From Mimachlamys varia (lineage: Eukaryota > Mollusca > Bivalvia > Pectinida > Pectinidae), in NCBI GenBank assembly GCA_947623455.1, contig OX392528.1, positions 57,058,322-57,122,321 on the forward strand: a stretch of DNA of 64,000 nt, given 5' to 3'. The notes below the pieces were generated by a model, which did not search any database, was not told where the DNA came from, and saw only the letters and a program-made list of their open reading frames with translations. Within the stretch, counting starts at the first letter, position 1, and each line of letters begins with the position of its first letter. Shown piece by piece: positions 1 to 11,300 of this stretch. The translations under genes and the position numbers were made by a program.

Positions 1-594
1 CCATGATACACTATGTACCGTGTGATCTGATGTTTCCATGGTACACTATGTACCGTGTGATCTGATGTTTCCATGGTACACTATGTACAGTGTGATCTGA
101 TGTCTCCATGATACACTGTGTACCGTGTGATCTGATGTTTCCATGGTACACTATGTACCGTGTGATCTGATGTTTCCATGGTACACTATGTACAGTGTGA
201 TCTGATGTCTCCATGGTACACTATGTACCGTGTGATCTGATGTTTCAGTGATACACTATATACAGTGTGATCTGATGTCTCCATGATACACTGTGTACCG
301 TGTGATCTGATGTTTCCATGATACACTATGTACCGTGTGATCTGATGTCTCCATGATACACTATGTACAGTGTGATCTGATGTCTCCATGATACACTATG
401 TACAGTGTGATCTGATGTCTCCATGATACACTATGTACAGTGTGATCTGATGTTTCCATGATACACTGTGTACCGTGTGATCTGATGTTTCCATGGTACA
501 CTATGTACCGTGTGATCTGATGTTTCCATGATACACTGTGTACCGTGTGATCTGATGTTTCCATGGTACTCTATGTACAGTGAAATCTGATCTG
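1..594. repeat. 35-bp minisatellite, about 17 copies
   Basis: Units of exactly 35 bp follow each other from the left edge. They share a core 'gtgtgatctgatgt' followed by 'ccatg(a/g)tacact'. Variation is limited to a few positions (ccg/cag, ttt/tct, gata/gtac). The array is cut by the window edge. Because 35 is not a multiple of 3, the frames it leaves open are by-products of the repeat and not genes. Confidence 0.95.
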
Positions 595-1639
595 GATATA
601 TCAGAAAGCTCATGCTCTTATAATATCGTAATATATATCAGTATATTAATCCTAATATTACATGTAATTGTAGAACGTTTGCAGTAATGAATATTTGTTT
701 TGGCATTGGCGGTAGTCGTCGATAAATCAGAGGACGCTTTTTCTTTCGGAACACCAGGTCGTATTCTCCTTTACTTCTTCAAGGGTCAACGTATTAATTT
801 TTAATTCATATTTGAAATTTGAATGAAATCAAATGTTAGAACACTCAGTGTTCCCATGAGATATATTTACTTCAATTTTTCTTTAAATGCTTCTTTTTTT
901 GTCACAGTTCAATTATTTGAAGTACACAGTTGATGCAAATCTAGGTCAAACTTTTTCATTGAGTATTAAAATTACATTATACTCCGTCCTTCAAATGGGC
1001 AACATCAAAGTCATAAGGACTTCCACAGGAATATCAGTTTCACGTTTGAAGAAGGAGTAATTATTTACCATACACATTAACCTTCAAATCAGACAGATAT
1101 ACTTACCTCGTTAAAGACGAAGGGTCTATATCGTTGCTTTGATACACATACCAAGCTAAACGTTTTCTCATTAGGATTAAAAACTAATGATTGTATTTAA
1201 GTGGAAATGAATATCGATACCCCTCACACCGATCCCTAGACCAAAACAAGTGTGTCATGGTTTTGCAAACAGTTTGAATTAAAGTTTATCAACGTTCCTA
1301 GTAACATGGTCAATTGTGTGAGAAATGGCATGTTTGTGACTTGATATAGCAATATGTATACATGTATAATTAAATGTAAATGTTACAAAAATAAAATTAG
1401 ATTTTTTAAATCTTAGATATATATAAGCCATTTTTGTTGTCCCTGACGAAAATACTTGAGGGTCGTATAATAATAATATTATAAGAATAATATACATATA
1501 TTGTAACATGGACAATAGCTTTAAGTATACTTTGTTTTCTCCCATTTTTTTTTATTAATTAAAGAAATGTTCTACGAGACTCCGTGTTTGAGATAAGTTA
1601 AAGTGAATGGGATGTCTTACTTTTGCTACAATAGTGTTG
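595..1639. other. AT-rich stretch without a gene; contains an RT-element tail fragment
   Basis: No coding signal is seen. Positions 708-795 match the 3' tail of the RT element at 3937-4130: a 'gtcgtcgat...aga(g)gacgctt' block, then 'ggaac(a)', then 'aagggtc'. The remainder is AT-rich sequence with homopolymer runs. Confidence 0.6.
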
Positions 1640-4135
1640 AAATATGACATAACACACACATATAATGACCTTTTGAATTAAGTATAATATGCAGTATTCC
1701 GAAAAAAATGAATTTAACTGCACCATACCATACAGCTGTCTCATCCTTCTGGGACTCGTTAGTTATGCTAGGGGCGAAAAGATTGGAATCGAATTTTATT
1801 AACTAATATAGAAGCAGAACGGTCAGGCGCGTGAAACCGAAAAGTAGTCCGACGGAATACAACGTGAAGTTTGAAGATCTTATGGATACTTTAACTGTAC
1901 CATTAGGTGTGCGCCACGTCAGGACAACGTTGTATTCACTTCCCCTGGCTACATTACGAACTCTGCAAATGACTCAAACTAAAAATGTTCTAGATAACCT
2001 TATGGAAACTAGCGTCGAGGCTGCATAAGGTTATTAATGATTCGGCAGAAGTTCAACTTCAAGGCACCGTCAACTCGATATTTCATGAAAATCGAATTTG
2101 CCAATAAGGGGATTGATGCCATTAAAATCAGCAATATCTTGCACCAAAACTCTGTTCAAGCTAAAATATCACCGTACTTCCAATATACAAATGTACGATC
2201 ATTTTCTACAGTTATTCTATACCTATTGCACCAAAGCTTTTTGATTACAAGCAAACATTGCAACAATTGAATATAGATGACCTTAGAATGACTCCTCCTT
2301 CAGCATCTTCATCTCAATATTGTTATGGTCCAGCTGGACACATAATAACTGGTAATCTGAATAATAACCTCAACATAAAGCTTCGGGAGCTTTTCATGAA
2401 CGGTTCTAAGTATCGAGATAATCCATCCAACAACCGCAATGTGAATTTTAAGATTCTTTTGGACTCGATGGAAGATTACACCAGACAATTGACTGTCAGA
2501 GTGGGTGAAGTCTATCAGGTCCTCTATTCAGAAAAGAATAAGCAATTTGCGTCACAAAATGAAAACTAATCACAAGTCGATGTTTCTTGACCCCGATCTT
2601 CGAACAACACTCAGCGATCTAGGCCTGCTTGATTACATAGGTAACCTTACTTACACACTGACCAGTTTTTCGAAAGATGAACTACATGTTTCTGTATTAC
2701 AACCACTGAATGAGCAAGACGCTGACATACCTCGTCTTTATTGAATACCGAAACTACACGAGGACCCTTATAAGCAACGTTGTATCGCTGGTTCTGCTAA
2801 TTGCTCGACAAAGCGATTATCAAAACTTCTTACTACCATTCTTAGTACCATAAAATCAGGTCTTCAGTCTTATTGTAACACAATTTACTCCATAAGTGAA
2901 ATCAATCGGATGTGGACTTTGAAAAACTTGAACGATCTTTTGATTAATATTGAACACCCCCTCCTAAAATGTCTTTTCGGTCAAAACATTTGATGTTTCC
3001 ACCCTGTACACTACCATACCTCATACAAAATTGAAGGAATGTCTATGATTTCTTTTTATGAGAGCTTTTTGTTCCAAGAAAGGCGGACGACGATGCACAT
3101 ATATGGTAGTGAGCTATCTTGGAGCATACTTTGTGAAACATCCGACAAAAGCTAAGAGGAAATATACTGAAGAAGATACAGTACGGATGTTTGAATTTCT
3201 GGTCGACAATATTTTTGTTAAGTTCGGAGGAAAGATTTTCCAGTAGACTGTTGGCATTCCCGTGAAAACAAACTGTGCCCCTCTCTTAGTTGACTTGTTT
3301 TTTTTGTTTTCATACGAGGCAGAGCTAACCAGGACGGGTAACAAATAACCTTGCCAAATCCTTTAATTTCACTTTCAGATATATCGACGATGTGTTGTCT
3401 ATAAACAACAAGACGTTTGCTGACCACGTCGATCATATATACCCTTCTGAACTTGAAATAAAGGACACAACATAGCTACTCTTATACATCAGCTACTTAC
3501 CTCGATCTCTACTTAAACTACGACCAACGTGGACAGCTTACTACTAAGCTATACGATAAACGTGATGATTTCAATTTTCCGATCGTGAACTTTCCATTTC
3601 GTGGTAGTAACATCCCTGCTTACCCGACCTATGGTGTTTACATGTCGCAGTTGATTCGATATTCTAGGACTTGCTCTCGATATCGCGATTTTCGTGATCG
3701 ATGTCGACTGCTGAAAAACAAACAAACAACACAGGGATTCGAGAGATGCCGGTTGATCAGAACCATGGGCAAGATTTATCGTCGTCATTGAGAAATATTC
3801 TGAATCGTTAAGTGATATGAAAAGATGGACGTTTTTGAGTATGCTCATTAGTGTGTTTACTTGTTGTGATTAACAATGATACTCGATTCTTATTTTGAGA
3901 ACTTAATGATTACTTGGATGTGACAAAGATTTACATGGCGGGTGTCGTCGATGAAGTAGAACAAGCTTACTCTACTGGAACATCTGGTTTTATTTTTTTG
4001 TACTTTACAAGGGTCTCCATGTAAATATTTCCATTGTTCATATTTTGCCCATGGTTTAATCGATTTTGAGTTCAGATTATGGTTTTGTTAATGCTTCGGT
4101 ATTTTTTAATTTATTTTAGTTTTTGAATATTGAAT
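1640..4135 (+). mobile_element. Decayed reverse-transcriptase retroelement
   Basis: The 5' part (1640-1830) recurs at 13835-14240 and 48977-49360. The 3' tail (3937-4130) recurs at many other sites in the window. Between them lies a broken RT reading frame (1831-3791). Shared ends found alone elsewhere show that this is one dispersed family. The exact termini and any target duplication could not be fixed. The RT is not of the retroviral LTR type by its motifs. A Penelope-like or other non-LTR affiliation is possible but unproven. Confidence 0.7.
1831..3791 (+). pseudogene. Reverse transcriptase pseudogene
   Basis: The reading frame is split over at least six pieces in different frames, with in-frame stops (for example TAG at 3244-3246). 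Recognisable blocks in order are: 'YGPAGHIITGNL' near 2325-2363; 'LVDNIFVKFGGK' near 3201-3236; 'VGIPVKTNCAPL' at 3250-3285, which corresponds to an RT fingers/palm motif; 'YIDDV' at 3380-3394, the catalytic two-aspartate motif; and a C-terminal block 'YDKRDDFNFPIVNFPF' near 3550-3600, followed by 'YGVYMSQLIRYSR'. These blocks are familiar from dispersed invertebrate RT proteins. The element is inactive: it has several frameshifts and a missing N-terminal start. The boundaries given are those of the recognisable coding relic. Confidence 0.75.
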
Positions 4136-5348
4136 CGTGTACTACAAACATGTGTACAGTATATGTATATGATGCTTCAATAAGATTTTTTCCCTCCATT
4201 TGTATGAATATAAAACGTCAACTTAAAAAGGACAAATAAATAAAATGTTTGAATATAAATATATACTACTGTAAATTTTCATCTTAAACTGGCCTACGGA
4301 GCAGCGACAATTTTATACATTGAATCTTGTTTATTGTTATAGGGTACATTAAGACGGTTTAAATTAAAATTGAACTTAAAATAAAACATACATCTTTTCA
4401 ATCGGGACCTGCAGCGTAAATAAACTGAAAATAACTTGATTATAACATAAAGCTCTTCATTTAGATTGTTTAGGTTTGATAAGAGAAAGAAAAAGCTGCC
4501 AAAACGTTTTAAATGCTTGTGTCACATTTACGTTAGGTAATAGCTGAACTTGGAGAAATGCGTGAAAATGTTCCGTTAAACATTGTATAGATTTAGATCA
4601 AAAATGCATTATTAGACCCCGACGGCAGACGTTTATAGTAAAAAAAAACCACCAATATATCAAACGTTCAGTTTTCTATTTAAACTTGTTATGAATCTAG
4701 ATGCAACATGACATGCATACAAATTGTATATTTCAATTGTTGGTGACGTGGATGTGTATCAGGAGAGAGATAATACCGGGGTAAATGTAGCGTGTATTAG
4801 AGAGCCGAGAAGTCATTATGTGAAGGTTGGGTTCAGGTATCCTGACAAGAACCCAAGTTTCTTACCACCGGTATATAAATGTTTTGATATCACCCGTGTC
4901 AAGACATGTTTTCTGCGTGACGTGGAGAACTATTGATTTGAATATTCTGAAATGAACATTGATATAGACTTATTTAATGGAATGCTTCAATTCGAAGAGG
5001 CTTTTGCCCTTAGCTCTATACAGCCAATTTGGCATGGGCCTTCATAAACAATTTGGTGTTCTTTAAATCTTTGTATGTAACACTACTCGGATACTTTAAA
5101 CAAGCCACACTTGACGAACGCAATATAATAATCGGATCCATTAAAACTCTATTTGTCTGATTCGAGCAGTCGAAATCAGTGTTTGCATGCTTTAACGACA
5201 AGTTAACACGAAGTTTATGTCAGTTTATTAACATTTGTCTATTGTGTTGCGTGGCGCTTCATACACTTCATATCCTTTGACGAACCGGGTCAACTACTGT
5301 GACTTCTGGTACTACATATATTGACGGAAGCATCCTGTCATCAACAAA
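4136..5348. other. Upstream region of gene 1, no gene recognised
   Basis: An open frame at 4724-4936 (70 codons) has non-repetitive composition but no recognisable motif, and I do not call it. No clear TATA box or initiator was found in the 300 bases before the start codon at 5349, so the transcription start of gene 1 is unknown. Confidence 0.5.
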
Positions 5349-8300
5349 ATGGTAAGTTTCACTTTTATTTTCTAGTTTGATGAATAAAATATTATCTTAA
5401 ACCGTTCTTTTTTTTAATTTTTTTTATCATTTTTATTTAAGAACAGTGAGTTACCTATGCTTACAGTGTCTTAGTTTCACAATGAAGTGACGTACATCTT
5501 GTGTAAATTAAAGGTTTTTGGTTGTTTTATTCTACATATGTTGTCAAGTGTCTCAGTTTTCTAAGTATCAATATGTTGTCAAGGGTCTCAGTTGTCTTAG
5601 TATCAATATGTTGTCAAGTGTCTCAGTTGTCTAAATCTCAATATGTTGTCAAGTATCTCAGTTGTCTTAGTATCAATATGTTGTCAAGTGTTACAGTTGT
5701 CTTAGTTTCAATATGTTGTCAAGTGTCTCAGTTGTCTTAGTATCAATATGTTGTCAAGTGTCTCAGTTGTCTAAGTATCAATATGTTGTCAAGTGTTACA
5801 GTTGTCTTAGTTTCAATATGTTGTCAAGTGTTACAGTTGTCTTAGTTTCAATATGTTGTGAAGTGTCTCAGTTGTCTTAGTATCAATATGTTGTCAAGTG
5901 TCTCAGTTGTCTAAGTATCTACAATATCATAATATAAATATGCAAGTATCGTAGTTGTTTAAGTCGAATGTATATGTTGTCAAAAAGTCTCAAATGTCGT
6001 CAACGAAATATGCTGTCCAGTTTCACATTTGTATCAATTTAGATATGCTCTCACTTGTCTGAATAATAATATGTAACTATGTTTTTGTGGTGTTATGTGT
6101 CTTTGTTATATTAAGTTAAGTTGTTGCTCTCATGTGTCTCAGTTGTTTCTTTGTAACTGCACTTCCTGTAATTTCAACTATACACGCTAACCAGTGTCTG
6201 TCATTACGTTACCTCTCACTTTATATGTCAACCGAGTTATTCTATAAATACTCACATACACTTATACGGTGTGTACTTATAGTACAGATTATTAATGTTT
6301 GAGTATATTGCACCAGTATAACACAAGTTTATTTATGTGAATTCTGCTGAATTGTAAAATTACTACATACAGAAAAACCCATGATCGTGATGATAGTGAT
6401 GTTGTTTGTATGTTGTAGCTGCATTGTGACGTCAGTTTGCATGCTGTAGCTGCATTGTGACGTCAGTTTGTATGTTGTAGCTGCCTTGTGACGTCAATTT
6501 GTATGTTGTAGCTGCATTGTGACGTCAGTTCGTATGTTGTAGTTGCTTTGTGACACCAGTTCGTATGTTGTACATATTGTAGTTGCCTTCTGATAAAGTT
6601 TTATATTTATCTTATTTAATTGTTATAACTTGATCTGTGAAAATAGTCAGTAGTACCCATAATAAAGAGCATATTACTTAATATAAGCATAGTACATATC
6701 GTTCGGTGTTCCAACAAAAAACCCGGTAGGGTTCGGTAAGGATAGTTTATACCATCGATATATTACATTATATTTACTTTTGCGCTGCAACCCACTATAT
6801 GAAGGTTACCAGCAAAAATGCATTTCATAAAAGTATGAAAGCAATGGTTCTCGAGACGTAGCACGTGGTTTATTATGACGTCATAGATCAAGCTTGTTCA
6901 ATGAGAGTCCTGTCACGCTGCTTCGAATAACATGGAGAATGTCCTTGCGTCAAACGCTCAAAAGACTAATTATTATCATTGGCGCCAATTTTATTCAAGC
7001 TGGGCTGTTCCGCCAATGTCGTCAAAATGACGACACATATGCAAACGCAGGTAATAAACTATTAATTGGAAAAAATATAAATGAAGTTAAGCAATTGTTC
7101 TATAGTAAAAATGTAAATATATGGATTGAAAGTCATTTTTTTAACTTTCATAGTGCTATGAAAGGTCAGCCGTTACATCCATATTCAACATGAAGCCCTA
7201 GCGGGCTTCATTCAATATGGATGTAACGGCTGACCTTTCATAGCACTATGAAAGTTAAAAAAATGACTTTCAATCCCTATGTACAAACAGAGGAAAACAG
7301 CCACTATCTAAGGCACCAAATCGCCTAGCCAGAAATACCGGCGGCTGTTATCACGGTCGCATTGATAGACAGTCGTACATCCTGACATAACCGTAGTAGC
7401 TAATCATCTATCTGATGATGTGCATCCTAGGATACTAATTATACACAGTGTATGTTACTATTAGGATGGTAAAAGAAAAAGACTTGTATGTGTTTACATG
7501 GAACAGCAGTGTTGACTGAGAAGTCAGTTTTTCCTAACTGATTTAACTATATTACAGATTAAAGGAAAACTACTATTCAGTTCAATATCCCTATCCGTAA
7601 ACTGTACCATGAACGTGCTGTTACATACAAAATATAATTACCTCAAGGCAACACAGTGGTGATACTCGAGAAGAATTGAATGAACGATAAAGGCAAATGA
7701 GGTTTGTACTTTTCGAACGGTTTTTTAAAAAAAAATCATAAAGCTCGTTGAGTTTAACGTGTGTATAGATGCATTCTAATTCTAATTTGGAATGTGTATT
7801 CAAGTAGTACCTTTTCAAAGATAGTTCGGAACTGATCAAATAACAAGAAAACCACCGCCTGTTTTTATTGAATAAAGAATAGCCAATGCTAATCCCAGTG
7901 TTTACTAGGCTTATGTCCACTGCGTCTGTCATGGTTAGTTGTTGATCGACATCTTCCTCCCCTTCGATTTTACAGGAATTATAGGATAGGTCATCCTCGA
8001 TATACAGGGGTTACGCTCACCTACGCTCTCTAAAACCCTGCAATATGTCATGATAAAACTAAAGGCTCCGTATATGCCACCTTGTTAAGGAGGCAAGAAT
8101 ACTAGTTTGACCCTTTGATGTAATCACAAAATTTTGTTGTCACATAACGTTAAAAAACTGACAGGCGTTGTAGTCGGTTGCGGCTCCTTTGTAATTTCCA
8201 AAACACAGGAATCAGCCTAGCGATTGGTCAGTTGTTTTTCACCTGGGCGTCCCTTCAGTTTTGGCGTGACATATTTCAGAGATGTAGAGAACGTAGTTGA

Positions 8301-11300
8301 TCGGAACCCTGCATATCGATGATGATGATAGGCTTGTGTTATCATCTGTTTTCGCGATGTTGCTTTTTGCCTGCATGTACATGTTTCTAAATATATTTGG
8401 CGTGTCTCTCGATCAACTTCCCAACTCAAGTATGTTCAAATACAATACCTTGATGAACAAACTGACGGCACAATGATTCGAGAGATACATGTTGATGAAG
8501 ATGACAAGGGTTTATGGTCGCTATATTGGTCTCATTGAGAATATTCTACATCCTTGTACGACATGAAGATGGCATTTTTTTTAAATATGCTCATTAAAGT
8601 ACCTGCTGTCGTCGTGTCGTCGATGAGGTAAAAGACGCTTACTCTTCTGGAGAAAGATTATTCTTTTGTTTGTATCCCCCCCCCTAGTTTAATCGATTTT
8701 GAATTCGGTTTTGTTGACGCTTTGGTATTCTCAGATTAAAAAAAAACCACATAATTTTATTTGTATATACGTGACTTGCAAAGTTAACAGTCCTATGTGC
8801 ACTGAAGCATCTACATGTGTTTTTAATTCGGCTTTAAAGAGAATTTAAAACAAAGTTGTGAATATGTTTTATTTTCTTTGTTATAATAGAGTGATGCTGA
8901 AGAGGAACAATTATCTGCGCCGTCCATGGAACTGACAGAGCAACAACTGGAAGGTAATAAAACTTCATATTCGATATTTATATTTTAAATTAAAACTTGA
9001 TGCATTAATATTATTGTTACTAACATAACATACTAGGCAGGAACTATATGTGATGTACATATATGTTTCCACAACAGTTTACTTAAGCATTAAATTGCAC
9101 TCTGTTTCGAGTTATAGGCGATATGAACGCCCACAGCATTACAGGAAAATAGCATGAACTGTGCTAACTCAAAAACAGAATGCAGTTCTACACACAATTG
9201 TAAATTTAAATTTCAACTTCTAACCATACCCGAAAAAATAAAACAAATTGTAGCTCCAAGAAACACTGGTATGTTGAATTGGCAGAACAGCCCGTAGCGT
9301 GTGCTCCTTTTCGAGAGACGGAAACGTTTCAGGTGCTTTCTCCTAGAATGGCGACTTTGAAATATAGTCCTTGGAAAATACCTACATTGTACAGTACAAG
9401 GATTTTTTTTCTTTCTTTTGCACTGTTTCTGTCTAAGGATGCTTTAAAATAGCACTTGAAATAATTGTCGTCATTATAAATGACAACGAGTATTTATGAC
9501 GTCATACTTCGGAGACATGTCTGCTGGACTTGAAAAATGAGTAAGATGGTCAGCCATGGAAAAGGTTGTTAGCGTCGTATTATTTGTTGCTGCTTTGCAT
9601 AAAAACCCTAATGCAAGTATGCTACATTGCATATTTTGGTCGACTTCACTGCTGTTGGGGGATACGAATCGTCTTTCTACTTATATGCATGTACATGTAT
9701 GTATGTGGTGTCAGATTGTTAACAATACAGTATTTCGGACGATAGGCCTACTGAAACAATACTGCACATTCCGGGAATCACGGAGGGGGACATCCTCTTC
9801 ATTGCAGACAGTGAGTGATTAATGTTTAATGTTTAGTCACTAAACCTGGAGAGGTTCGCTTGTTATTAAATCAGTCTCCAACTATTTGGAAATGTACTAC
9901 TTGAATACACATTCCACATAATTGTAATAAGAACGCGCTATACACGTGAATTTGTTACTTTAATTACTATTTATTCTCGAGTATCACCACTGTGTTGCCT
10001 TGAGGTAATTATATTTTGTATGTAACAGCACGTTCTTGCTACAGTTTACGGATAGGGATATGCTATTAAACTGGATAGTAGTTTTCCTTTAGTATGTAAT
10101 ATAGTTTAATCAGTTAGGATAACTGACTTCTTAGTCAACACTGCTGTTCCATGTAAACACTTACAAGTCTTTTTAAAAAAAAACAAAAACAAAAATAAAC
10201 AAAACTTCCTAGCATCACTGCGTATAATTCGTATCAAAGTATGCAGATCATCTAATAGGTATTATGTTTTTTAAATAACCTCTACAACTTGATGTGTTAC
10301 AGAATGTAGAAAAGCTCTACAACTTGATGTTTTACAGAATGTAGAAAAGCTTTTGAAATGTTTGACAAGGATGGCGATGGAACGGTGACAACTAAGGAGC
10401 TTACTGTTGTCATGCAGTCGATGGGTCAGAATCCCACAGAGGCTGCAGTGGCTGAGATGATCAATGAGGTTGACAAGGATGGTACGATATTATACGATAA
10501 TATACGATATGCAATATTTCACGCTTTAGAATTATAGATTATCACACTACATTTTCAGGGTTTGTCGTGAGAACATTTTTTTCATCGCTCACACGTGGAT
10601 GAGAAAATTGTTCGAACGACCAACCCTGAAAATACTGTGATAAACCTTTTATCATCTATATACTACTACCTTATATATTTCCTAATTTAAGAAAAGTCAA
10701 TAAACACCGTAGTTTTGAAACGACTTCTAGGGTCATCGATCGCGATCTGTCTTTTGCAAACGTAAACAAACAGAAGATTTGCGCGGAGGAATACCACAAA
10801 CACTAGAATTATGTGAAAAAAGTAATTTGAAAACAAAGATATCGCCATTTACTTTCTTATATACATACTTACGCTTGAAACGGTGTTTTTATTGTCAAAA
10901 CATTATTTTCATTTTTTTGTTGGGAAAGTTAATCCGGAAATGACATCATGTACACGCGAGCAAACGTTCTTTTTGAGAAAATACGTTCTGTGTATAATAC
11001 ACATTGCTATTGCTATAAAGGCCTACCGGGATTTATTTAGTTTGTCATCAGTAGAAATGTGTGTTATAGGACTGTAACAACATTTTCTAAAACATTCATT
11101 GCTTAAATGAATGCATTTGAACCAAATTTGGTCAGAAACATCTTTGGGTGAAGGGGAACAGATGTTGCATAAATGTAGAAAGACCACCCCCTCCTCCTCC
11201 ATGCTTCATTGCTTATATCTATCTTCATTATGATATTGATTTTTGTTTTTTGTTTGTTTTGAATTTTTTCATTTGTTTTCTGTTGCTTTTTGTTATTTGC

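Noticed and set aside
4724..4936. 70-codon frame upstream of gene 1 with non-repetitive composition
   Set aside because: No motif, homologue or splice partner could be recognised. Not enough to call a gene.
7621..7932. 103-codon minus-strand frame in intron 1 of gene 1
   Set aside because: It partly overlaps the inverted repeat 7475-7672 and has no recognisable motif or splice context. Likely chance.
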